Positions 1 through 7,111 of a DNA stretch of 32,287 nucleotides are shown piece by piece. The DNA comes from Pyrinomonadaceae bacterium. GTDB lineage: Bacteria; Acidobacteriota; Blastocatellia; Pyrinomonadales; Pyrinomonadaceae. The position numbers were made by a program, and so were the translations under genes. The stretch spans positions 1-32,287 of the forward strand of contig JACCSP010000004.1 in the NCBI GenBank assembly GCA_013812905.1, given 5' to 3'. Each line of letters starts with the position of its first letter. Positions within the stretch are counted from its first letter, which is position 1. The notes below the pieces were generated by a model. It saw nothing but the letters and a program-made list of their open reading frames with translations, was not told the origin of the DNA and did no database searches.

Positions 1-162
1 GTCAGCCTGGGTCACCGGCTCCCGATTATCAAACTCGCTCTTCTGTTCAATCTGAAGCGGGCCTTCGTAGAACTCGAGGATGGCGGCGCCGGCCTCGCGC
101 GCGAGATCGAGCGCGACTTCGAGCTCGTGGTTGAAAGTTTGTGATTGGAGTGTTCCGGTCAT
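1..162 (-). CDS. CysQ/inositol monophosphatase-like phosphatase, N-terminal part (cut by window edge)
   Basis: The minus strand reads 54 codons from an ATG at 162 to the window edge with no stop. The N-terminus is an amphipathic helix (LDLAREAGAAILEFY) followed by a segment ending in EPVTQAD. A helix followed by a P-V-T-x-A-D turn is the usual start of 3'(2'),5'-bisphosphate nucleotidase (CysQ) and inositol monophosphatase-type Mg-dependent phosphatases, in which the PVTxAD segment sits near the metal site. CysQ removes the 3'-phosphate from PAP/PAPS during sulfate assimilation. The catalytic DPxDGT motif lies outside the window, so the exact substrate cannot be told. No strong Shine-Dalgarno (SD) sequence is visible before the ATG. 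The decarboxylase gene upstream is on the same strand, but 133 bases of repeat-like DNA separate the two, so co-transcription is uncertain. Confidence 0.7.
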   Translation of the reverse strand, partial: MTGTLQSQTFNHELEVALDLAREAGAAILEFYEGPLQIEQKSEFDNREPVTQAD

Positions 163-176
163 TCGTTCAACATAGT

Positions 177-296
177 GTCACACGATCCACGAATTCCCAC
201 GAACTGACGCTTTGAGATCTGAAAACTCAGATTTCAGATCTCAGAAAATCTCAGAATGTAAATTGGTGTGGTTTTCGGTGAGCGATCGCTTGTGAC
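177..296. repeat. Degenerate inverted repeat of the GATCCACGAA family with a nested perfect hairpin
   Basis: The arm at 177-201 (GTCACACGATCCACGAATTC...) is matched imperfectly, in inverted orientation, by 265-296 (ending GAGCGATCGCTTGTGAC). Inside lies a perfect 11-bp stem, GAGATCTGAAA at 214-224 and TTTCAGATCTC at 232-242, with a 7-base loop. The outer arms resemble the repeats at 21862-21933 and 30743-30827. The element fills the gap between two minus-strand genes, and its right edge touches the decarboxylase stop codon. The hairpin has no T-run on the minus strand, so it is not a classical intrinsic terminator. Confidence 0.6.
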
Positions 297-1816
297 TAAT
301 CCGTTTCTCGCCGCGCCGCTTCACGAATGATCTCCAGCGTCTTATCGATGTCCGCCTGCGTCGTACGGAAGTTTGTGATGCAGGCTCGCAGCGCAAACCT
401 GCCGCGAAGAGTCGCATTGGACAGATAAGCCTGGCCGCCACGTTGCACTGCCAGCATCAGCCGAGTGTTTAGTTGATCGAGTTCCGCGTCGATCCGGGCT
501 CGCTCCACTACCGACACCGATGCCAGTCTGGCCTTCGTTCCTTTGGGCAGGTAACGAAAGCAGCAGATACTCAACTCTACCGGCGCCAACAACTCAAAGT
601 CGTCCGCATCATTGACACATCGCCCCAGGTATTCTGCCAATGAGTTGTCTTCGCCAATCGCCGCCGCGATGCGAGTTAATCCGTAGTACCGAAACGTCAA
701 CCAAATCTTCAGCGCCCGAAATCGGCGCGACAACTCTAACCCGCAATCCCAGAAGGCGAAGGCCTCGTCCGTATCGGGCTGCTCGAGAACCTTGATGTAG
801 TCGGCCTCACCAGAGGCGAAGGCCGCGCGAGCAGCAGTCTGATCGCGAAACAGCAGGCAACCTGCGTCGATAGGAACATATAACCACTTATGAGCGTCGA
901 GCGATATGGAGTCAGCACGATCGAGCCCGGCGAAGAGCGGTCGCTTCCGTTCGTCAAGAGTCGCGGGCGCACCATAAGCTCCGTCGATGTGGAACCACAG
1001 ATCAAACTCCGCCGCCAGGTTTGCGATTTCATTGAGGGCATCTACCGCTCCGGTGTTTACCGTGCCTGCGCTGGCCACCACGCAGACGGGTTTTAGTCCG
1101 TTTTGCAGATCCGCTAGCACCTGCTCTCTCATCGCTCGAACGTTTAAGTGAAAAGTCTCGTCCGTCTCAATCGTCCGCACCTGATCGCGCCCCATACCCA
1201 GGATGTCGGCGGCCTTCTGAATCGACATATGCACTTGATCCGACGCGTAGATCGTCATCGGGGGACCGCAACTCCAGAGGCCCTGGCGCGCGATGTCATC
1301 TTTCGCTTTCCCACGGTGAGCGATATGCATCGCTATCAGATTGGCCATGGATCCGCCGCTGGTGAGCAAGCCGTGGGCGTCTTCGCTGTAGCCGATCATC
1401 GAGCCCAGCCAGCGCACTACCATCTTTTCGAGCTCCGTCGCCGCCGGCGCAGACCGCCAAGCCGTTACGTTTACATTGAGGGCCGAAGCAATCAGGTCAG
1501 CAAAGGCCCCGGGGGGAGTAGCCGGAGAAGCGACGTAACCAAATTGGCGCGGATGGCCGTTGTGGCGGATGCCACTAATGATTGCGCGGCAGTCGGCAAG
1601 CAACTTCTCTAAGGGCTCTCCTGCAAGGGGAAGACGGGATTCAAGGTGCGCGATCGTTGGACCACCAGACGTCTGCGGGAAAACCGGGAGGTCAGATACC
1701 TGGCTGAAGTACTCTGTCACAAGCCCCGTTACTTGCGACGACAGCGAATCGATCTCCAGGTTTGAGAGTCCCAAACCGGACTGGCGAGAATTGGTGGTCT
1801 TTCCTGTTTCGCTCAT
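296..1816 (-). CDS. Group II pyridoxal-phosphate-dependent decarboxylase (aromatic amino acid decarboxylase-like)
   Basis: This 506-residue protein has the usual length and motif order of group II PLP decarboxylases (aromatic-L-amino-acid, glutamate and diaminobutyrate decarboxylases). Visible motifs are LLTSGGSMANL (phosphate-binding loop), SDQVHMSIQKAA (His that stacks on the PLP ring), HIDGAYGAPA (Asp pairing with the pyridine nitrogen) and SLDAHKWLYVP, where Lys310 should form the Schiff base. The N-terminal EYFSQVSDLPVFP region also fits the family. Substrate specificity cannot be read directly, although the overall pattern is closer to the aromatic decarboxylases than to glutamate decarboxylase. 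The ATG at 1816 overlaps the stop of the upstream cupin gene as ATGA, so the two are very likely translationally coupled. The enzyme is predicted cytosolic. Confidence is high for the family and low for the substrate. Confidence 0.9.
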   Translation of the reverse strand: MSETGKTTNSRQSGLGLSNLEIDSLSSQVTGLVTEYFSQVSDLPVFPQTSGGPTIAHLESRLPLAGEPLEKLLADCRAIISGIRHNGHPRQFGYVASPATPPGAFADLIASALNVNVTAWRSAPAATELEKMVVRWLGSMIGYSEDAHGLLTSGGSMANLIAMHIAHRGKAKDDIARQGLWSCGPPMTIYASDQVHMSIQKAADILGMGRDQVRTIETDETFHLNVRAMREQVLADLQNGLKPVCVVASAGTVNTGAVDALNEIANLAAEFDLWFHIDGAYGAPATLDERKRPLFAGLDRADSISLDAHKWLYVPIDAGCLLFRDQTAARAAFASGEADYIKVLEQPDTDEAFAFWDCGLELSRRFRALKIWLTFRYYGLTRIAAAIGEDNSLAEYLGRCVNDADDFELLAPVELSICCFRYLPKGTKARLASVSVVERARIDAELDQLNTRLMLAVQRGGQAYLSNATLRGRFALRACITNFRTTQADIDKTLEIIREAARRETD

Positions 1817-2136
1817 TTTGGTCCGGGCGCGATTGCCACCAGTAGCGACAGCCGAGCGCCGCTCATGTTCGTTACCCCGTGCGCGATGCCGGCAGGAGCA
1901 ACCACTAGGGCGCCGGCTATTGCGGTGCGCTCCTCATTTCCGATTGTAAACTTGCCCTCGCCTTCGAGGACAAAATAGAGCTTGTCGGCGCCCTGGTGCG
2001 AGTGCAGGCCCTGCGTCTGGTTCGGTTCCAGGCAATTGAGCCCGACCATTACATGTTCACCCTGCCAGAGCGTGGTCTTGTAAAATTTTTCAGCCGCCGA
2101 GCCCGCGTGCGCACGCCAGTCGAGAATGTGGTTCAT
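1813..2136 (-). CDS. Small single-domain cupin protein
   Basis: This 107-residue protein has one double-stranded beta-helix domain. Cupin motif 1 is present as GLHSHQGADKLYFVLEGEG (His45, His47), but the usual Glu ligand position is taken by Asp51 or Lys52. Motif 2 is canonical: GALVVAPAGIAHGVTN, with Pro81, Gly83, His86 and Asn90. It probably binds one divalent metal; the function could be sensing, isomerisation or dioxygenation, and is not resolved. The reading frame stays open upstream to 2328, but that part is low-complexity and unlike cupins. The ATG at 2136 is preceded by AAGGAA about 7 bases away, which fixes the start. It is the first gene of a two-gene operon with the PLP decarboxylase, so a role tied to amine or amino acid metabolism is a reasonable inference. 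Confidence 0.85.
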   Translation of the reverse strand: MNHILDWRAHAGSAAEKFYKTTLWQGEHVMVGLNCLEPNQTQGLHSHQGADKLYFVLEGEGKFTIGNEERTAIAGALVVAPAGIAHGVTNMSGARLSLLVAIAPGPK

Positions 2137-2151
2137 ACCATGTTCCTTAGA

Positions 2152-2170
2152 TTTGGATTTGAAATCCAAA
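2152..2170 (-). promoter_or_regulatory. 19-bp palindrome directly upstream of the cupin ribosome-binding site
   Basis: TTTGGATTT-G-AAATCCAAA is a perfect inverted repeat of 9-bp arms around a single central base. On the minus strand it ends only a few bases before the AAGGAA ribosome-binding site of the cupin-decarboxylase operon. It could be an operator for a dimeric regulator or, in RNA, a hairpin that affects access to the ribosome-binding site. No regulator gene is adjacent. Confidence 0.5.
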
Positions 2171-2439
2171 CTATCATACAGCCTGCTGCTGGACGAAGAG
2201 CGCTTGCAGAGCGTAACAGTGGCGGTTATAGTCCGGTGCCGGCTCTGAATGGGCTGTGTGGATATTCTGTCGTTCATATCTGAAACTTGATTAACCCCAC
2301 TTTTATAGGAACGGAATGTCTCAACCAACTCCTTCTGCGCTTAGCCACGTCGAGGCCATATGTAGCTCCTACGGAGCTTTAGTTCTTGACTGGCTTCTGC
2401 TGCTGTAAGCATTCGGCTCCCACCGGAGACAAACACACA
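2171..2439. other. Divergent intergenic region between cupin and aldo/keto reductase genes
   Basis: With the palindrome at 2152-2170 this is a roughly 300-base gap between divergent genes and must hold both promoters. A short hairpin, AGCTCC-TAC-GGAGCT at 2364-2378, is followed by TTTAG. It resembles the short stem-loops seen elsewhere in the window (for example GTCCC-GAT-GGGAC at 21826-21838). No convincing -35/-10 pair and no small gene were recognised. Confidence 0.4.
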
Positions 2440-3552
2440 ATGTCCCTATTCGGCTCCGCAACGCTAGAAGGTACGGCCCGTTACCGCGACCGTTTTAAGG
2501 TCCAGGTCGCTGATAATTTCTTCCGTAATGAACAGAACCTCTGGTTATCGTCGATCGGCATCGGGACCTACCTGGGTAATGCAGACGATGCTACTGACGC
2601 GAAATACACCGAAGCAGTCGTGCGGGCTGTGGAGCTCGGAGCCAATGTAATCGACACCGCGGCAAACTACCGCTTTCAGAAAAGTGAGCGCTCAATCGGA
2701 AAAGCCCTGGGTGAACTGACCAGTACAAAGGGATTCGCGCGCGAGGAAGTTCTTATCTGCACCAAAGGCGGTTATCTGCCGTTCGACGGCGCACCCACAC
2801 GAGATGTGCGCGGATACATTGAAGAAACATTCGTCCGCCCAGGCATAGCACGCCTCGAGGATTTTGCGGGGGGCAGCCATTGCATGACGCCGAAATACTT
2901 GCAGAATCAATTGGAACAATCGCTCCGAAACATGGACCTTGAATGCGTTGACGTTTATTACGTTCACAATCCTGAATCACAACTCGGATTTGTTTCGGAG
3001 GCAGAGTTCTACTCGAGACTGCGAGCGGCCTTTGAACGGCTGGAACAGAGCGTTGCGCAAGGCAAGATCAAGATGTATGGCGTGGCTACCTGGAATGGCT
3101 TTCGCGTGCCGCCGGAAGGGCCCGGGTATCATTCATTGCCGCGCATGGCGGAGCTGGCCCGCGAGGTCGGTGGAGAGTCGCATGGTTTCCGTTTTATTCA
3201 GCTTCCCTTCAATCTGGCAATGCCCGAGGCCCTGGTCATGCGCAATCAGATGGTCGACGAAGCCGAAGTCTCAACTCTGGAAGCAGCAGCGGCGCTCAGT
3301 GTTACGGTTATTTCGAGCGCATCGATTCTCCAGGGACGGGTTGCGCAGGGTTTGCCGGAAACCATTCGAGAGCCCCTCGGCTCTCTGGCCACAGATGCAC
3401 TGACTGCGATTCAGTTTGTGCGCTCAACTCCGGGAATCACCACCGCATTGGTCGGCATGAGCAGCCCCGAGCACGTCAAAGAGAACCTCCAGCTTGTAGG
3501 TGTCGAACCGGCCCATGAAGACGATTACCGACGAGTGTTCGTGGGGAAGTAG
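2440..3552 (+). CDS. Aldo/keto reductase family protein
   Basis: This 370-residue protein is a predicted cytosolic NAD(P)H-dependent oxidoreductase with the AKR (beta/alpha)8 barrel. The catalytic tetrad is visible: Asp and Tyr in GANVIDTAANY, Lys in LICTKGGYLPF, and His in DVYYVHNPESQ. The C-terminal cofactor-binding region reads STPGITTALVGMSSPEHVKENL, the usual (S/T)xPGxxxxxxGxxxxxHxxEN pattern. The substrate is unknown. The ATG at 2440 has GGAGA about 9 bases upstream. An alternative TTG at 2386 would add 18 residues of cysteine-rich, non-AKR sequence, so the ATG is preferred. The protein is somewhat longer than a typical 320-350-residue AKR because of an insertion around FVRPGIARLEDFAGGSHCM. 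Confidence 0.9.
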   Translation: MSLFGSATLEGTARYRDRFKVQVADNFFRNEQNLWLSSIGIGTYLGNADDATDAKYTEAVVRAVELGANVIDTAANYRFQKSERSIGKALGELTSTKGFAREEVLICTKGGYLPFDGAPTRDVRGYIEETFVRPGIARLEDFAGGSHCMTPKYLQNQLEQSLRNMDLECVDVYYVHNPESQLGFVSEAEFYSRLRAAFERLEQSVAQGKIKMYGVATWNGFRVPPEGPGYHSLPRMAELAREVGGESHGFRFIQLPFNLAMPEALVMRNQMVDEAEVSTLEAAAALSVTVISSASILQGRVAQGLPETIREPLGSLATDALTAIQFVRSTPGITTALVGMSSPEHVKENLQLVGVEPAHEDDYRRVFVGK

Positions 3553-3643
3553 AGCCGTCCAAAGCTCTGGTTGCGGCTCTCTAATTGGGAGCCGGGGCTG
3601 GAATGGCCCCGCCCTTGGCATAAAAGAACAACTTAACATTTTC

Positions 3644-3997
3644 ATGACCGCACCCGCACGGAAGTTCAACTCACTCAGCGAATTCTGGCCTCATTACCTT
3701 GCCGAACACAGCCAACCCTCGACTCGCCTGCTTCATTTGATAGGCACCAGTGTGGGAAATGTTTGTGCGTTGTACTTTATTGTTGGAGGCAGATGGTGGC
3801 TGTTTCCACTTGGACTAATTCCTGGTTATGGCGCAGCGTGGATTGGGCATTTTTTTGTCGAGAAAAACAGACCCGCAACATTCCAGCATCCCTTATGGTC
3901 CTTTATGGGCGATTACAAAATGATCTGGATGATGCTTTCAGGAAGAATGAAAACGGAAGTTGAGCGTTTGTTACCGCAGCGAACAAACAAGCAATAA
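3644..3997 (+). CDS. Mpo1-like (DUF962) membrane protein
   Basis: This 117-residue protein has the DUF962/Mpo1-like signature: LAEHSQPSTRLLHLIGTS at the N-terminus, two hydrophobic segments (about residues 36-50 and 54-66), and GHFFVEKNRPATFQHP with conserved His residues, followed by PLWSFMGDYKMIWMM. Yeast Mpo1 of this family is an Fe(II)-dependent dioxygenase acting on 2-hydroxy fatty acids from phytosphingosine; bacterial members are mostly uncharacterised. The conserved His residues (HLIGT, GHFF, QHP) suggest that metal binding is kept. The open frame extends upstream to 3500, overlapping the aldo/keto reductase, but family alignment begins near the ATG at 3644. It lies 91 bases behind the reductase gene and may share its transcript. 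Confidence 0.85.
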   Translation: MTAPARKFNSLSEFWPHYLAEHSQPSTRLLHLIGTSVGNVCALYFIVGGRWWLFPLGLIPGYGAAWIGHFFVEKNRPATFQHPLWSFMGDYKMIWMMLSGRMKTEVERLLPQRTNKQ

Positions 3998-4028
3998 GGA
4001 GAGCTGATGTTGGCACTACGTCGACCAT

Positions 4029-4167
4029 GTCACTCTCCTACCGTGAGCGGTAGCGACCGGATCCTAGATTCAAGCCGCAATTGAACAAGATCTTGGCATC
4101 GTAAGGACCTAGCAGTATTGAGGGTAAGTCCCGGTCGTTACCGCTCGCGGTTCCGTAGTCGAGTGAC
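4029..4167. repeat. Long imperfect inverted repeat (AGCGGTAGCGACCGG type)
   Basis: The left arm 4040-4060 (ACCGTGAGCGGTAGCGACCGG) pairs with 4131-4151 at 19 of 21 positions. Flanking GTCACTC at 4029-4035 pairs with GAGTGAC at 4161-4167. The arms enclose about 70 bases. It fills most of the 203-base gap between the DUF962 and exonuclease genes. A single-arm relative occurs near 7066-7087. It has the appearance of a dispersed, non-coding, MITE- or REP-like element. Confidence 0.75.
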
Positions 4168-4200
4168 CAGTCCACAAATGGGATTCATCCGGACATAACT

Positions 4201-5232
4201 ATGAAAGGCAACATTCCGATTCCCGAACTCCCTCGCGGGGAAGACGTCTGGCTCATGGTAGTCGTGACCTCAGTTCGCGACCGGCGCACGCAACAGGGCA
4301 AGCGTTTTTGCGAAGCACTGGCTCGCAACGCTACCGGCTCGATCGCTCTGAAAATCTGGTCTGAAGTACTCGATACGGGCAAAGAGATCCATCCCGGACT
4401 CTGGGGCCTCACCGGCCGTCTGGATAACTTCCAGGATCGTCCCCAATTCGTGGTTGCGGAGTATCGCCGGATAACCATCGAGCAATATCGTGAGCAGCTG
4501 GGGGTGGATCCTGTGCTGCCTCTGGCTTACACAATGGATATCGAAACCCTCGCACTCCCGGACTTCCGCGCGCGAGTGAGTTCCCAACTCGAGCGCACCA
4601 TGAGGCTCGGCAATATGCGGCTCGAGCAACAACAGAGGTATCTCGAAGATATCGCTGCCGAAGAAGAGCGCTGTTATCAACTGGGCGCATTGAGCGCGAC
4701 CTCCGGCCGCATTGTTTGTCTGGCTGTGCACGTAGGCCCGGTTCCGGGCTTGGAGATTGAAGGTTTAGAGCACAGTCAACGCGAACATGTGTTCGGCATC
4801 GATGCTGACGGCTTTGAACATGACGAAAGACGCGCCCTCACGGCTTTCCTTACACTGCTCAAGGATTTCGATCCGGATACGGACGAGATTGTCGGCCACA
4901 ACATTCTGGGTTTTGATCTTCCCTTCATCTTCCAACGATGTCTGGTCAACAACATTTCCGTGCGACCTTTCATTGACCTCTCAGAGTTTCATGTACGCGG
5001 GGTTTTCGACACCATGCATCATTGGTGGCTGGGTTCGAAGCGCCATGTAAGTCTCGACGACATTGCCTGGGCTCTGGGGATTGAATCAAGCAAAACGGCG
5101 GAGGCCGAAGGAAGCAAAGTATTCCAGATGTACCAGGCTGACAAGCTCGCCGAGATTCGCGAATACAACCTCAACGACGTTCGCGTTACCCGTAAAGTTT
5201 ACGAACGCATGGTGTCCTGTTTTGGCAGGTGA
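4201..5232 (+). CDS. OB-fold plus DEDDy-type 3'-5' exonuclease
   Basis: This 343-residue protein has two domains. Residues about 10-95 look like an OB-fold nucleic-acid-binding domain (VWLMVVVTSVRDRRTQQGKRF ... HPGLWGLTGRL). Residues about 105-343 form an RNase H-like exonuclease: ExoI Asp113/Glu115 (MDIET), a roughly 50-residue helical charged insert, then TSGRIVCLAV; ExoII GHNILGFDLPF with Asp239; and ExoIII YNLNDV with Tyr322 and Asp326. The Y-x3-D spacing makes it DEDDy type. The insert between DIET and the next strand is typical of bacterial predicted exonucleases related to the PolB proofreading domain, but no polymerase domain is present. The substrate (ssDNA, or RNA as for the OB-fold nuclease YhaM) is unknown. 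The gene lies at the head of a run of DNA-end-processing genes (RmuC, AddB, AddA), which favours a repair role. Confidence 0.8.
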   Translation: MKGNIPIPELPRGEDVWLMVVVTSVRDRRTQQGKRFCEALARNATGSIALKIWSEVLDTGKEIHPGLWGLTGRLDNFQDRPQFVVAEYRRITIEQYREQLGVDPVLPLAYTMDIETLALPDFRARVSSQLERTMRLGNMRLEQQQRYLEDIAAEEERCYQLGALSATSGRIVCLAVHVGPVPGLEIEGLEHSQREHVFGIDADGFEHDERRALTAFLTLLKDFDPDTDEIVGHNILGFDLPFIFQRCLVNNISVRPFIDLSEFHVRGVFDTMHHWWLGSKRHVSLDDIAWALGIESSKTAEAEGSKVFQMYQADKLAEIREYNLNDVRVTRKVYERMVSCFGR

Positions 5233-5317
5233 ACATTTTTCATTTTCCAGCGGTTGGAATCGATTTCAATTCCCTCGGCTTAACGTTTGAATCCCGCCCG
5301 CTGCGCCCTTAACGGGT

Positions 5318-5402
5318 CAGTACTACAACGCGGTAGCGGGTGAGTCGATCCGTCCAAGATCGCGCACCGCCTACTCCACCCGCTACCCGCGCGGTGGTAC
5401 TG
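5318..5402. repeat. Imperfect inverted repeat (GTACTAC...CGGTAGCGGGTG type)
   Basis: The left arm 5318-5345 (CAGTACTACAACGCGGTAGCG...) and right arm 5373-5402 (ending GCGCGGTGGTACTG) are inverted copies with a few mismatches and small indels around a 27-base spacer. It occupies the 308-base gap 5233-5540 between the exonuclease and rmuC. The open frame of rmuC runs back through it, but the encoded Pro/Arg-rich sequence is not RmuC-like. No other gene is seen in the gap. Confidence 0.7.
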
Positions 5403-5540
5403 TCCTTTCAACGACATCTCCCTCTGGGCGGCCACGGCCTGTCACTGCCAGTATTACCTAGCGAACATGGAGTTGATTGCGAGCGGGGGGCCCCCAGGTG
5501 GACAGCTCGAGTGGGGTGCAAGAATGGTAGAATCCGATCA

Positions 5541-7043
5541 ATGGATAGTTTCCCGGTACTGACGTTGTTTGTGGGCGTACTCCTGGGGTCAGCCGTAAGC
5601 TGGCTAGTCTTTCGTTTCAAGCTTAAGTACGAATACGACCGGGCTCGCGCCGGAACCGAAGGCGAACGCGCCACCCTCGCCGAGCGGCTCGCCGGAAAAG
5701 ATCGTCAGTCGCAGGAACTGCGAGAGTCGTTGGAATGCGAGATTGCCAAGAGGGATCAGATTCAAGCGGAAAGCGCTAACAATATGGCGAGGCTTTCGGC
5801 GTTACAAACTCTCCTCGAGGAAGAAAGAAAAGGCTCTCAGGAGAAACTGGGTCTGCTGGATGATGCCCAACGGAAGTTGGCCGACGCATTTAAGGCACTC
5901 TCAGCCGATGCCCTCAGAAACAACAATCAATCATTTCTGGAACTGGCGAAGGCAAACCTGGAAACGATTCAAGAGACAGCAAAAGGTGACCTCGAGATTC
6001 GTAAAAGTGCGATTGACGCGCTCGTGAAACCGCTTAAGGAGTCCCTCGAGAAAGTCGACGGCCGAATTGGTGAACTGGAAAAGGCGCGCGCCGGAGCCTA
6101 TTCAGAATTGCGTGAGCAGGTAAGAACGCTGGCCACGTCGCAGCTGCAGTTGCAAGCGGAAACGGGGAATCTCGTGAAGGCTTTGCGTGCGCCACACGTG
6201 CGCGGGCGCTGGGGAGAGATTCAGTTGCGGCGCGTTGTCGAGATGGCGGGAATGCTTCAATATTGCGACTTTGTCGAACAGGAAACGGTTGTCACTGAAG
6301 ACGGCCGTATACGCCCGGATTTGATAGTTCGACTCCCGGGTAACCGCACGATCGTCGTCGATGCAAAAGTCCCTTTCGATGCCTTTTATGAATCGATCTC
6401 CACCACGGATGATGAAGTCCGGTGCGCGAGATTAAAAGACCATGCGCGCCTCGTACGCACGCACATCGGTTCCTTAAGTAGAAAATCCTATTGGGAGTCG
6501 GTACAGCCTACACCCGAGTTTGTCCTGCTCTTCCTGCCGGGTGAGACCTTCTACAGCGCCGCCCTTGAGAACGATCCGAAATTGATAGAAGACGGTGTCG
6601 GCCTCGGAGTGATCATCGCTACGCCCACCACCTTGATCGCCCTGCTTAAGGCGGTCTCATACGGCTGGCGGCAGGAGCAGATGGCAACTAATGCTCACGA
6701 GGTGAGCAAGCTCGCGAAAGATCTGTACGACCGTTTGCGAACCTTCACAAATTACTTCGCAGACATCGGCAAAGGACTTGAACGGGCACTGGATTCTTAC
6801 AATAAAGGTGTAGGCTCACTTGAAACACGCGTGCTAGTTACAGCGAGGAAGTTCAAGGAACGCGGTGCTGTTGCCGGCGAAGAGATCGAAATCCTCGATC
6901 CAATTGACAAGACTGCTCGCCCGCTTCGTCTCGACGAAGGCGGGCTTTTCCCTGATGCCATTGCTGACGAGCCGGAAGCTTTAGAGGATGAAGCGCCGTT
7001 GTTCAGTCTCAAAGCCGCTGGCGGCGATAGCGGTGATACTTAG
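5541..7043 (+). CDS. rmuC: DNA recombination protein RmuC
   Basis: This 500-residue protein has RmuC architecture. An N-terminal membrane segment (residues 3-24, FPVLTLFVGVLLGSAVSW) is followed by a long charged coiled coil (about 28-200). The nuclease-like RmuC domain then shows HVRGRWGEIQLRRVVE (219-234), a GRIRPDLIVRLP strand, VVDAKVPFDAFYE with Asp274/Lys276, and LLFLPGETFYSAAL. The DAK and RPD segments fit a PD-(D/E)xK fold. RmuC limits inversions at short inverted repeats in E. coli; its biochemical activity is not established. The ATG at 5541 is chosen because the membrane helix starts immediately after it; the frame is open back to 5340 through a repeat. SD support is weak. The gene lies between the exonuclease and addB genes on the same strand. 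Confidence 0.92.
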   Translation: MDSFPVLTLFVGVLLGSAVSWLVFRFKLKYEYDRARAGTEGERATLAERLAGKDRQSQELRESLECEIAKRDQIQAESANNMARLSALQTLLEEERKGSQEKLGLLDDAQRKLADAFKALSADALRNNNQSFLELAKANLETIQETAKGDLEIRKSAIDALVKPLKESLEKVDGRIGELEKARAGAYSELREQVRTLATSQLQLQAETGNLVKALRAPHVRGRWGEIQLRRVVEMAGMLQYCDFVEQETVVTEDGRIRPDLIVRLPGNRTIVVDAKVPFDAFYESISTTDDEVRCARLKDHARLVRTHIGSLSRKSYWESVQPTPEFVLLFLPGETFYSAALENDPKLIEDGVGLGVIIATPTTLIALLKAVSYGWRQEQMATNAHEVSKLAKDLYDRLRTFTNYFADIGKGLERALDSYNKGVGSLETRVLVTARKFKERGAVAGEEIEILDPIDKTARPLRLDEGGLFPDAIADEPEALEDEAPLFSLKAAGGDSGDT

Positions 7044-7065
7044 GTTCCGTCTAAGAGCTCATTAC

Positions 7066-7087
7066 CGAACCGGGAGCGATAGCGCAA
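7066..7087. repeat. Single-arm relative of the 4131-4151 repeat
   Basis: GAACCGGGAGCGATAGCG matches the reverse complement of the repeat arm around 4133-4150 (GAACCGCGAGCGGTAACG) with three differences. It lies in the 68-base gap between rmuC and addB. No partner arm is nearby, so it looks like a decayed or half copy. Confidence 0.4.
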
Positions 7088-7111
7088 CAACTAATAGTCT
7101 CCGGAGTACAT

